Below are positions 33,964 to 42,202 of a stretch of 64,000 nucleotides of DNA, one piece after another. The notes beneath the pieces were generated by a model that had not been told where the DNA came from, made no database searches, and was given only the letters and a program-made list of their open reading frames with translations. Positions within the stretch are counted from its first letter, which is position 1. Every line of letters starts with the position of its first letter. A program made the position numbers and the translations under genes. This DNA is from Bacteroidales bacterium UBA3743 (GTDB lineage Bacteria > Bacteroidota > Bacteroidia > Bacteroidales > Paludibacteraceae), in contig DFGT01000032.1 of NCBI GenBank assembly GCA_002371265.1, positions 83,878 to 147,877 on the forward strand. Reading direction: 5' to 3'.

Positions 33964-35115
33964 TTATAGTGTTGTCATTGGCATTACCAAGCAAAGCATC
34001 TCATAATTCTGATGATCCTCTCCTTCATCCGATGTGTTGAACAACGGCTCAACCACCACTCCACGGTATGGACTCTCTATCTTCATCACCACATCCGATG
34101 TCTCCATGTACGAACAGAAGTTTGTGATAGACTCTGTCTTGAATGTCATCTCAAATGGTTCTCCACTATACGCGCAAACGACATCCTCTGTAGCTGCTGT
34201 GCCATAATCCAAACTCTGGGCAGACACTGTGATTTGATTCTCTCGTACGTCAAACTTAACTCCCTTGTTAGACTGTTCTGCAAATGGCTCAATGTGTCTG
34301 ACAGCAGATATCAATGAGTTACGGTCGATGACCAACTCTTTGTTCCACTGGATTGAAATCGCATTTTTATAGTTAGGGAAGTTTCCTTCAATCTGGCGGC
34401 AAACCAATGTGAAATCATTAAGTTCAAACAAGATATTCTTTGCATCCCACGACACAACAACATCCTCTCCCTCCTTGCCGAGGATAGTCTTCAACAATTT
34501 CGCCGCATTTGCAGGAAGGATCACAGAGCAATTGCCGGAAGCCTCAACTATTGAGGATTTCACCTGAGAAAGGTGGAACATATCTGTTGCGACAAAAGTG
34601 ATTTTATTGTCCGCAGCGTCAATGTCAAGGAAAATTCCCATCATCGTTGGACGAAGAGTGTCTGTGCTGACAGCGAAAATCGTGTGAGAGATTCCCAAAG
34701 AGAGGGTCTGAGCCTGCATACGGACTGTATTTGTGTTGCTTGCATCCAAAGATGTAAGTTTTGGATATGCATCTCCGTCTACTCCATTATATTCAGCTTT
34801 CCATGAACCCGAACTCAACTTGACAGCATATGTGTTCATGTCGATATCGAAGTCGACGGTTCTGCCGTGAAGCACCTTGAATGTGTCCAACAAAAGTTTT
34901 GCAGGCAACGCTATCATTCCTGATCCTTCAACGTTCTCTACATCCATTCTTGTAGCCATGGAAGTCTCTCCGTCTGAGGCAGTCAACTCTAATGTACTGT
35001 CTGTCAAATTAAAAAGGAAATTATCGAGAATTGGTAACGCCGTCTTTGAAGCCATCACACGGCTTGTTGCTGTAAGACGAGCCATCAACTCGTCGCTATT
35101 CACTGAAAATCTCAT
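33964..35115 (-). CDS. dnaN: DNA polymerase III beta subunit (sliding clamp)
   Basis: 383 aa, with three repeated clamp domains. The N-terminus MRFSVNSDELMARLTATSRV and TLELTASDGETSMATRM are typical; the C-terminus ends EMLCLVMPMTTL, near the usual VMPMRL. The dimeric ring tethers the polymerase. It is first in an operon with the exonuclease, giving a replication pair. dnaA and recF do not adjoin it, as is usual in Bacteroidota. Confidence 0.96.
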   Translation of the reverse strand: MRFSVNSDELMARLTATSRVMASKTALPILDNFLFNLTDSTLELTASDGETSMATRMDVENVEGSGMIALPAKLLLDTFKVLHGRTVDFDIDMNTYAVKLSSGSWKAEYNGVDGDAYPKLTSLDASNTNTVRMQAQTLSLGISHTIFAVSTDTLRPTMMGIFLDIDAADNKITFVATDMFHLSQVKSSIVEASGNCSVILPANAAKLLKTILGKEGEDVVVSWDAKNILFELNDFTLVCRQIEGNFPNYKNAISIQWNKELVIDRNSLISAVRHIEPFAEQSNKGVKFDVRENQITVSAQSLDYGTAATEDVVCAYSGEPFEMTFKTESITNFCSYMETSDVVMKIESPYRGVVVEPLFNTSDEGEDHQNYEMLCLVMPMTTL

Positions 35116-35143
35116 GAGCTTTGTTTTGATTTAAATATTTCTC

Positions 35144-35151
35144 CAAAAGTA
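35144..35151 (-). promoter_or_regulatory. Candidate -7 box for dnaN
   Basis: TACTTTTG on the minus strand, 29 nt upstream of the dnaN start. Confidence 0.55.
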
Positions 35152-35230
35152 GTGAAAATTCGCTACTATATCATTATCATTTAATTATTTTTATTGCAGA
35201 CGTGTGTTTTCTACGTCAAGATTCCAGAAT

Positions 35231-35332
35231 CGTATGGACGTATTTATGAGACGCACGACCACATCAGACGTACGACCGCATTATGAGACGCACGACCGTA
35301 TTTATGAGACGCACGACCGTGCGTCTCTACGT
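35231..35332. repeat. Array of GAGACGCACGACC repeats ending in a palindrome
   Basis: TATGAGACGCACGACC recurs at about 35244, 35282 and 35302, with a variant CAGACGTACGACC near 35265. The last copy extends into the full palindrome AGACGCACGACCGTGCGTCT followed by CTACG. The array fills the gap between dnaN and the end of thyA. Confidence 0.85.
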
Positions 35333-36126
35333 TATACGCTGACGGCACCTTTGATTGGTGGGTGACATTCGTAATTCTCCAACACGATATCGTCCGCCGT
35401 GAAATCAAAAATATCCTTCACATCCGGATTCAACCTGATTCTCGAAAGATGCAATGGCTCTCTGCTCAACTGCAGTTTCACCTGCTCTATATGGTTGTTG
35501 TAGATATGTGTGTCGCCGAATGTGTGGACAAAATCGCCTGGTTCCAATCCCGTCACCTGAGCCATCATTAGAAGAAGCAACGAATAGCTTGCGATATTGA
35601 ACGGCACACCCAAAAACAGGTCAGCACTTCTCTGATAGAGTTGCAGACTCAATTTTCCATCCGCCACATAAAACTGGAAGAAGCAGTGGCACGGTGGAAG
35701 ATTCATATTGTCGATATCAGCCACATTCCATGCCGACACTATGATTCTGCGTGAGTTAGGATTATTTTTTATTGTCTCCACAACTTCCTTGATCTGGTCG
35801 ATATGTCCGCCATTATAATCTGGCCAACTTCTCCATTGGTAGCCGTATACGTGTCCTAGTCCGCCATCAGGATCAGCCCACTCATCCCAAATATGCACAT
35901 TATTGTCGACAAGATACTTTATATTAGTGTCTCCTTTCAAAAACCAGAGCAATTCATGCAACACGCCTTTGAAATAAACTTTCTTTGTTGTCACCAACGG
36001 AAATCCGTCTTTCATTGAAAAACGCATCTGATGTCCGAAGATGCTTCTTGTGCCAGTGCCAGTACGGTCGCCTTTCACGACTCCCTCATCCAACACTTTC
36101 TGCAATAAATCCAAATATTGTCTCAT
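35332..36126 (-). CDS. thyA: Thymidylate synthase
   Basis: 264 aa, the standard E. coli-type length. The catalytic Cys is in NLPPCHCFFQFYV near residue 146, RSADLFLGVPFNIASYSLL follows, and the C-terminus is IKGAVSV. It converts dUMP to dTMP using methylene-tetrahydrofolate. It lies in an operon folA-porE-thyA; FolA recycles the dihydrofolate it produces. Confidence 0.97.
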   Translation of the reverse strand: MRQYLDLLQKVLDEGVVKGDRTGTGTRSIFGHQMRFSMKDGFPLVTTKKVYFKGVLHELLWFLKGDTNIKYLVDNNVHIWDEWADPDGGLGHVYGYQWRSWPDYNGGHIDQIKEVVETIKNNPNSRRIIVSAWNVADIDNMNLPPCHCFFQFYVADGKLSLQLYQRSADLFLGVPFNIASYSLLLLMMAQVTGLEPGDFVHTFGDTHIYNNHIEQVKLQLSREPLHLSRIRLNPDVKDIFDFTADDIVLENYECHPPIKGAVSV

Positions 36127-36138
36127 CTTGTCTTTCTT

Positions 36139-38124
36139 CTAATACATATTATATGTGGTCTTCAACACACGGAACTCAGTTCGACGATTGATTTTGTTGG
36201 CAATCTCCTGATCCTCCTTTGAAAGTGCGTCGATAAAATCCTCATTCAATTCATCATTCTCTTTCAAGAACGTATACTGTTTAGCCAAATTCTTGTCAGC
36301 CACAACAGGTTTTGTCTTTCCATATCCTTTTGCAGTAAGACGTGGGGCTTCGATGCCTCCCTTGATCAGATAGTTGACTACGCTCTGTGCACGTTCACCC
36401 GACAACGCAAGATTGCCTTCCGCGCTACCCACTTTATCTGTGTGAGCTCCAATCTCAATCGTGATGTTAGGATTATCCTTAAGCAGTTTCACCAACTTAT
36501 CCAATGATTTTGACGACTCTGCTGTCAAGGTTGCCTTACCAAACTCAAAGAAGATGTTGTCCAGTCCGACCGGTTTTGAAACAGATGCCAATGTAAATGG
36601 GACATCAAACGTCTTTGAATCCTCAAGTCCAAGAGTATTGACCGCATTCTTCTCGTTCAAATAGCCACGGCAATTGCCAAGCATCACATATTCCACTCCC
36701 GGCTTGACTTCAAACGAGTAAGAACCATCATTTTTGGTTTTGAGCTTCACATTTGTTCCGTCCGTACCTACGATTCTGACATTCGCGTCACCCAAAGCAT
36801 CACCGTCAGTGTTCTTCACCTTGCCAGATATGATATATCTGATAGGAGGAGCGACGAATGTATAGATTTTATCGTAGCCCTTCATCTCACCACGGTTGCT
36901 GGAGAAAGCTCCTTGCTCCGCACCTGCAACAAACGAGATTCCAAAATCATCGCCATTGGAGTTGATTGGAGCACCCATGTTCTCCACCACCCATTTCTTT
37001 GCTGTGTCCTCTTTAGCGCGATAGATGTCCAAGCCACCGAATCCCTCATGTCCGTTAGAAGAGAAATAAAGAGTGGAATCCTCACGGATAAAAGGATACA
37101 TCTCATCTTTATCAGTATTGATGTCCGGACCAAGGTTTTCAGCCGCAGAATAGGATTCTCCCGTCTTCATACATCTCCAGATATCCTTTCCTCCGATACC
37201 TCCCGGCATATCAGAGACGAAATAAAGCCAGTTGCCATCGGGCGACAATGCAGGATGAGCCACCGTCACCGAGCTGTCTTTCAACACCATTACACGAGTA
37301 GCCTTTCCCCATTTTCCGCTCTGACGCTGCGACATCCAGATTTCACCTCCATGAGTCTCACCCTTCACGTATCGGCAACGGGTGAAAAGCATGATTTTTC
37401 CATCCGACGAGAATGCTGGACTACCCTCGTCATCTTCTGTATTGATGTCAGAATCAACAAGTTCAAGATTATCCCATTTGCCGACAGCATTCTTTTTAGC
37501 AAAATAGATATCATTATTCGGTGTGCCCGTGATATTGCTCACCTTATGCGCTGTCTGTTTGTTGTCGCGCGACGAAGCGAAATAGACAATTGTGCTGTCG
37601 CCGCCGGGATAGCGGGGACTGCTTTCGCTTTTCTTGCTGTTGAAGAACGGATCCTTGAACACCTCATAACGTCGCTTTGCTTTCTCCCACTCTGAATATT
37701 TCAAAGCAGAAAGTTTTCCGTTGAGAGCCACAAGAGAATTAGGATCATGCTTCAAGTAGACGTCGTACATCTCGGCAGCCTCCTTATTTTTCTTCTGCTT
37801 ACGAAGGACGTCAGCGTAAAGAAGATATGATGTAGTGTCGGCATACTTGTATCTCACACAGTTTGCCAGCATTCTCTCCGCTTTATCCGTCTCGCCAAAC
37901 TTGTCATAGCAGTCTCCCAATCTGTAAGCCACATAGCCTTTCGTCTGCTTCTCCGACAATTTCACACGAGAATACGCCGTTTTGTAGATGCTCGCCGCCT
38001 TATGGTATTCACCGATCTCATATTTCTTGTCGGCCTTACGGATCTTCTTGTTCACAGAGCAAGAAGAGACAGCCAACAGGAATAGAGCGGCAACGAAACA
38101 AATAGAATAGTTTTTATTCTTCAT
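36139..38124 (-). CDS. porE: PorE-type T9SS lipoprotein: TPR, PD40 propeller, CRD, OmpA domain
   Basis: 661 aa. Lipobox SSCS near residue 22. The order of parts is: TPR repeats (about 30-150), PD40/WD40 propeller strands (FASSRDNKQTAHKV, LYFVSDMPGGIGGKDIW, LYFSSNGHEGFGGLDIY), a carboxypeptidase-regulatory-like domain (ISGKVKNTDGDALGDANVRI), and an OmpA C-terminal domain (EIGAHTDKVGSAEGNLALSGERAQSV). This is the architecture described for PorE of Porphyromonas gingivalis, which links the T9SS to peptidoglycan. It is embedded between folA (2-bp gap) and thyA (12-bp gap). Confidence 0.85.
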   Translation of the reverse strand: MKNKNYSICFVAALFLLAVSSCSVNKKIRKADKKYEIGEYHKAASIYKTAYSRVKLSEKQTKGYVAYRLGDCYDKFGETDKAERMLANCVRYKYADTTSYLLYADVLRKQKKNKEAAEMYDVYLKHDPNSLVALNGKLSALKYSEWEKAKRRYEVFKDPFFNSKKSESSPRYPGGDSTIVYFASSRDNKQTAHKVSNITGTPNNDIYFAKKNAVGKWDNLELVDSDINTEDDEGSPAFSSDGKIMLFTRCRYVKGETHGGEIWMSQRQSGKWGKATRVMVLKDSSVTVAHPALSPDGNWLYFVSDMPGGIGGKDIWRCMKTGESYSAAENLGPDINTDKDEMYPFIREDSTLYFSSNGHEGFGGLDIYRAKEDTAKKWVVENMGAPINSNGDDFGISFVAGAEQGAFSSNRGEMKGYDKIYTFVAPPIRYIISGKVKNTDGDALGDANVRIVGTDGTNVKLKTKNDGSYSFEVKPGVEYVMLGNCRGYLNEKNAVNTLGLEDSKTFDVPFTLASVSKPVGLDNIFFEFGKATLTAESSKSLDKLVKLLKDNPNITIEIGAHTDKVGSAEGNLALSGERAQSVVNYLIKGGIEAPRLTAKGYGKTKPVVADKNLAKQYTFLKENDELNEDFIDALSKEDQEIANKINRRTEFRVLKTTYNMY

Positions 38125-38126
38125 AC

Positions 38127-38612
38127 TTAAAACCTTTCGTAGTCGACAAACGAATAGTTGAAGTCGTTCTTCTCGTCAGCCTCATGACTCTCTCTGCCGA
38201 CCTCAATCCACTCCATTGGATTCAATTCAGGGAAGAACGTGTCGCCATCCGCAATTTCTGTCTCCACCTCAGTCAGATAAACTTTCTTTGCGTAAGGCAA
38301 AAATTGTTTGTATATCTCGCCTCCGCCAATGATGAAGATCATTCCATCCAACGATTTGTCGTTCAACAAATCATCCACACTTTTAATGACGTCACACCCT
38401 TCAATAGCATTAACGGAATTAGAGATCACAATATTGCGTCTGCCTGGAAGCGGACGTCCGATCGACTCAAATGTACGTCTGCCCATCACAATCGGATGAC
38501 CTGTTGTAAGAGCCTTAAAACGTTTCAAATCTGCAGACAAATGCCAAGGTATTCCACCGTCTCTGCCAATCACATTGTTTTTGCTTGTCGCTACTATAAT
38601 TGAAATTTCCAT
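38127..38612 (-). CDS. folA: Dihydrofolate reductase
   Basis: 161 aa. ISIIVATSKNNVIGRDGGIPWHLSADLKRFK with the substrate-binding Asp replaced in position by the usual acidic/Asp region, VMGRRTFESIGRPLPGRRNIVIS, and FIIGGGEIYKQFLPYAKKVYLTEV are all diagnostic. It reduces dihydrofolate with NADPH. First gene of folA-porE-thyA. Confidence 0.96.
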   Translation of the reverse strand: MEISIIVATSKNNVIGRDGGIPWHLSADLKRFKALTTGHPIVMGRRTFESIGRPLPGRRNIVISNSVNAIEGCDVIKSVDDLLNDKSLDGMIFIIGGGEIYKQFLPYAKKVYLTEVETEIADGDTFFPELNPMEWIEVGRESHEADEKNDFNYSFVDYERF

Positions 38613-38654
38613 TTTTATTTATGTTTCAAAGTGCATTTCCGCACTATAATTCTA

Positions 38655-38682
38655 CAAATTTACATAATAATGTGATTGCAAA
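38655..38682 (-). promoter_or_regulatory. Promoter of the folA-porE-thyA operon
   Basis: On the minus strand TTTG (38682-38679), 16-nt spacer, TAAATTTG (38662-38655). The 36-nt leader holds a small hairpin AGTGC/GCACT. Confidence 0.6.
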
Positions 38683-38811
38683 GCATTTTTCTCGCATTTG
38701 TTTTTCAACATTAGAAAAGAATTGGTTCTATATTCCAAACAAAATGTATCCGCTACATTTTCCAATCAATTCGCAATAGAAGCCTGGAAGGCTCTACCGA
38801 GTGCAACGAGA

Positions 38812-38838
38812 ATAACCCGGGACAAAGTCTCGGGTTAT
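38812..38838. other. Strong hairpin in the folA-lipoprotein intergenic region
   Basis: ATAACCCGGGA pairs with TCTCGGGTTAT (11 bp, 5-nt loop) without a T-run. A smaller one (ATTGCC/GGCAAT, near 38854-38870) follows. The 353-bp gap 38613-38965 has no gene I can support. Confidence 0.6.
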
Positions 38839-38965
38839 AAATACATCAGTATGCCATTGCCTGGAAGGCAATACCTTATTTTTTTCAAATGGTTCTAAAG
38901 TAACCTTTTGCCTTATTATTTTGGGTGTTGCAAATAAAATATTAAGAATAAAGAATTCATTCTAT

Positions 38966-39205
38966 TTATTTTATTTGTTGAACCTTCATACTTATTTGAA
39001 CCAATAATTGCAAGTTGGGCACATTTTTTGCCGGCTCGCTTACATTGTTTCCACAATGGCCACAAGTGTAAGTATATTGTCCAGCACGTCCAAATCTATT
39101 TATAGGCTTTGCTACCTTACTGCAATAATTCTTTTCGTCTTCATCTTTATTGCAAGACAACAATCCCCAAGAAAAAAGACACGCTAATAGAATAAATTTC
39201 TTCAT
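38966..39205 (-). CDS. Small lipoprotein with CxxC-type motifs, function unknown
   Basis: 79 aa from ATG 39205 (the longer frame adds residues before the signal). Lipobox LLSC near residue 18, then NKDEDEKNYC and TCGHCGNNV, a possible zinc-binding or redox knuckle. The last residues are low in conservation character. It appears to be a single gene in an accessory patch; it may be young or decaying. Confidence 0.6.
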   Translation of the reverse strand: MKKFILLACLFSWGLLSCNKDEDEKNYCSKVAKPINRFGRAGQYTYTCGHCGNNVSEPAKNVPNLQLLVQISMKVQQIK

Positions 39206-39280
39206 ATTTAAATGCATTCTGATTTTCGGCAAAATATAAATTTATTTTGATAAATGCCCCTTAAAGCTGTCTCTCCCCTC

Positions 39281-39326
39281 TGATGATATATTCAGCACCT
39301 TGTCAGTATCCATTTTGACAACGAAC
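39281..39326. repeat. Left copy of direct repeat flanking the 285-aa gene
   Basis: TGATATATT..TCAGCACCTTGTCA, then TTTTGACAACGAAC, matches 40261-40309 with a few changes. On the minus strand it reads FVVKMDTDKVL, parallel to FVVKRDSDKVL of the right copy, so both derive from the same coding sequence. Confidence 0.85.
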
Positions 39327-39345
39327 TAATGCTATAAATCGAGAT

Positions 39346-40203
39346 TTATTGGTATTTCTGTTCTTCAATGAAAATAGGTAATTCTCCTAAATAACCGATC
39401 TCTTTCGGAAGAACAAACATATTTCTAGGACTTGCGTACTTCCTAAAATGTTCTTTAAGATCATTAATATCTATTTCTTCCAAACTCTTATTGGTATTGA
39501 ATCCAATCGGCTCAATATGGCATAACTTCCATTCTGGTAAAGAGAAGTTCCCCAATGGCTTTGTGTATTTCCCTTTTTCTCTTACTTCCGCTGTTTGCAT
39601 AAAAACCATTGGTATTTTATTCTGACTCAGCATATCCCTCAATTGGGACAGAGAATAAATTTCTTTTCTTAAAACTCTACCATAAATCCAGATAGCGAAT
39701 GTATTATCTGATATTATTATTTCTCGATCACTGGGATGGCGAAAAGCCTGGCCTTTCTTACTTGTTTCCTTTCGGACTATCAAAGGCATTCTTTCATCTT
39801 TAATCCATGTTTCAATTATTCCTTCCCAATGATTCATTATTTCCTCATCAATATGAGGATTATGTTCTGACTTATGCCACAGTAAACCAATCTCTTTTAT
39901 CTTTTCTCGAATTTCGTCACCAATCAAATCCATATAAAGTCTTTTCTCCTTTTTTTGATGATTGGAAACCGATTCCGTTAAAAATTGCATTGCTCGCTGC
40001 GGCGGATATTTGCAGTGATAAATTCCTCTCTCTTGATAACTTTTTGTTTTAGGTATTTTGGGAAATACTCTATAGAAGTCTGCTTTTGTCATGCGAAAAC
40101 TGCCATCTGGAGTATGTACAATAAAAACATCGTTATTCTCCAAGGATTCAATTACATCAGCCTTGAAGCACAATCTACTAAAAGTATATTCAACAATCTT
40201 CAT
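39346..40203 (-). CDS. Protein of 285 aa, function unknown
   Basis: A cytosolic, charged protein without signal peptide or membrane segment. The N-terminus reads like a small beta domain (FIVHTPDGSFRMTKADFYRVFPKIPKT), the middle is helical and basic/acidic, and the C-terminal part has the pattern IEPIGFNTNKSLEEIDINDLKEHFRKYASPRNMFVLPKE, where NMF(V/L)xPK hints at a ligand or DNA contact. I do not recognise the family. It is AT-rich and enclosed by direct repeats of a wrecked gene, which suggests insertion as accessory cargo. Confidence 0.75.
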   Translation of the reverse strand: MKIVEYTFSRLCFKADVIESLENNDVFIVHTPDGSFRMTKADFYRVFPKIPKTKSYQERGIYHCKYPPQRAMQFLTESVSNHQKKEKRLYMDLIGDEIREKIKEIGLLWHKSEHNPHIDEEIMNHWEGIIETWIKDERMPLIVRKETSKKGQAFRHPSDREIIISDNTFAIWIYGRVLRKEIYSLSQLRDMLSQNKIPMVFMQTAEVREKGKYTKPLGNFSLPEWKLCHIEPIGFNTNKSLEEIDINDLKEHFRKYASPRNMFVLPKEIGYLGELPIFIEEQKYQ

Positions 40204-40799
40204 ATAAATCGGAATTTATTTTCTATGATCAATAATAAGATTACAGCTGGTTTCTCCTGTTATGATATATTTCCTCAGCACCTTGTCACTATCCCTTTTG
40301 ACAACGAACATTCCGGCTTGCCTATATAGGCAGCAGCCTTGTTCTAGTCCACGATCGCCATGAGGTTGTCGAAACGGCTGTACTTGTTGATGTTGGCATC
40401 AGTCAAATGAAGGCTTCTCCAAACTGTTGTACAATCGGTTTGTCTAGCTGAAAGCCTGTATTACCTCCTGGTACTGCAAGTTCTTGTCAAGATAGATTCT
40501 TTTGACTGGACTAATATCCTAGTATTCGATTGCGTCCAGAATTGAGCAAGTTGAACTATCCGGATTTTCCGGATAGTTCGTTCTTGAATCAATTCTCCTT
40601 CTGCAAAGACATTTGTCAAATGTTCGTTAATCGTCTTAACATTAACATCAAACAATTCAGCCATTGCTATTTGTGTTGCCCAGATTGTTTCATCCATATA
40701 CACAACCTGACCCCCATCCTCTTTGTTTTGAGCAAGAAAGGTGAGAAACTCAGCCGTACTGCTACGTATTTCAAGTATTTTTGCCATTTTTATGGTCAA
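40204..40799 (-). pseudogene. Remnant of a RhuM-like (virulence/accessory) gene with frameshifts
   Basis: The first 80 codons (from 40799) keep a RhuM-type N-terminus: VYMDETIWATQIAMAELFDVNVKTINEHLTNVFAEGEL. The frame then breaks. Downstream fragments in other frames read LDKNLQYQEVIQAFS, INKYSRFDNLMAIVD and FVVKRDSDKVLRKYI, each interrupted by stop codons. The whole is a decayed gene or a chain of two decayed genes. Confidence 0.75.
40261..40309. repeat. Right copy of direct repeat flanking the 285-aa gene
   Basis: Shares CAGCACCTTGTCA and TTTTGACAACGAAC with 39281-39326, about 980 bp away. It lies inside the pseudogene upstream of the 285-aa gene. Confidence 0.85.
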
Positions 40800-40827
40800 T
40801 TATTAGATGAATCAATCTAAGCTATAA

Positions 40828-42195
40828 TTATTTCTCCAAGCAAGCGTCCAATTCTGCGATGATCTTCTCCTTATCAATCTTCTGTCCGATGAACACGATC
40901 TTCTGCATTCTGTCGCCATACTTCTCATCCCAATCGTTCAGAATCTCCGGATTCTCCGCTAGGATTTCCTTCAGTTCATCCTCTGGAGCTGTGCAGAACC
41001 ATTGTCCTGCCTCTGTGACTTTCTTCTGGACACCAGCCTGCTCAAACATATACGACATTTCCGGATTTATGCTGAAATAGCACACTCCCTTTGTACGGAT
41101 GATGTTCTTTGCCCATTTCTTTGAGACAAAAGCCTCAAATTTGTCAAGGTTGAATGCAGGTCGACGGTAGTATACGAATGTTCCGATGCCATACTCCTCA
41201 ACCTCTCCACCGTCATGATGGTGGTGGTGATGGTGGCAGCTGCAATGTGGATCATCACACTCCTTGCCGTCTTCATGGTGATGGTGGTGGTGCTCATGCT
41301 CATCGTCGTCGTCGTCATGATCGTGATGGTGATGACAGTGATGCTCATGCTCATCGTCGTCGTCATGATCATGGTGATGACAGTGATGCTCATGCTCATC
41401 GTCGTCATGGTCATGGTGATGATGATGGTGACCCTCCGCGTCGGCTTTCTCCTCATCAGTCAACGGACGTTCCAACTCCTTTATCCATCCAGCAGAGATA
41501 GACGCCTTCTCCATCTGGAATCTTCGTGTGTTGATAATCTTATCCAAATCCACATCCGCATAATCACACTCAATGATCTCTGCGTATGGCTGAAGTGTCT
41601 TGATAATCTCTTTGATTCTAGCGAGCTCGGATTTCTCCACTTCCGACACTTTGTTGAGCAGAATTATATTACAGAACTCAATCTGCTGAATCACAAGGTT
41701 TTCAATATCTTCTTCATCAAGATCTTTGCTCTTCAACGCGTCGCCACACTCAAACTCGCTCTGCAAACGAAGAGCGTCCACAACAGTGACGATGCTATCC
41801 AAATAACATGCCTCTCTGCCGGCATACTTGCTGCTCATCTGCTGAAGAGACACAAGGGTCTGAGCAATTGGAGCCGGCTCACATACACCGCTCGCCTCGA
41901 TCACGATGTAGTCGAATTTATTCTGCATCAGAATTTCATTGACCTGCTCCACCAAATCCATCTTCAACGTGCAGCAGATACATCCGTTCTGCAACGCCAC
42001 AAGGCTGTCGTCTTTCTTGTCGACAATACCACCCTTCTGAATCAGATCGGCATCAATGTTCACCTCGCCGATGTCGTTCACGATAACAGCGAATCTGATA
42101 CCTCGCTTGTTAGACAAAATATGGTTTACCAAAGTTGTCTTTCCGCTACCTAGGTAACCAGTAAGTAGCAATACCGGTGTTGATTTTGCTTCCAT
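40828..42195 (-). CDS. COG0523/CobW-type G3E GTPase with a histidine-rich metal-binding insert
   Basis: 455 aa. Walker A GYLGSGKTT near residue 13-21, the metal-binding CxCC (NGCICCTLK) near 70, Walker B-like EASGVCEP and the GTPase motif NKVSEVEK. A long insert (about residues 255-330) is almost only His, Asp, Glu and Cys in repeated blocks. Such GTPases insert zinc or cobalt into client proteins; the His/Asp/Cys insert suggests zinc storage or delivery. It ends the mlaE-mlaF-hyp-mutL operon with a 7-bp gap. The long open frame on the other strand is a shadow of the His codons. Confidence 0.92.
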   Translation of the reverse strand: MEAKSTPVLLLTGYLGSGKTTLVNHILSNKRGIRFAVIVNDIGEVNIDADLIQKGGIVDKKDDSLVALQNGCICCTLKMDLVEQVNEILMQNKFDYIVIEASGVCEPAPIAQTLVSLQQMSSKYAGREACYLDSIVTVVDALRLQSEFECGDALKSKDLDEEDIENLVIQQIEFCNIILLNKVSEVEKSELARIKEIIKTLQPYAEIIECDYADVDLDKIINTRRFQMEKASISAGWIKELERPLTDEEKADAEGHHHHHHDHDDDEHEHHCHHHDHDDDDEHEHHCHHHHDHDDDDDEHEHHHHHHEDGKECDDPHCSCHHHHHHHDGGEVEEYGIGTFVYYRRPAFNLDKFEAFVSKKWAKNIIRTKGVCYFSINPEMSYMFEQAGVQKKVTEAGQWFCTAPEDELKEILAENPEILNDWDEKYGDRMQKIVFIGQKIDKEKIIAELDACLEK

Positions 42196-42202
42196 ATTCT
42201 AA

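Noticed and set aside
38698..38898. 66-codon plus-strand frame upstream of folA
   Set aside because: It is spread over hairpin-forming intergenic sequence, lacks a ribosome site and shows no recognisable protein pattern.
41215..42153. Long plus-strand frame of 312 codons inside the CobW-type GTPase gene
   Set aside because: It mirrors the His/Asp codon repeats of the real gene on the minus strand; its product is a run of Val, Met and Ile without domain character.
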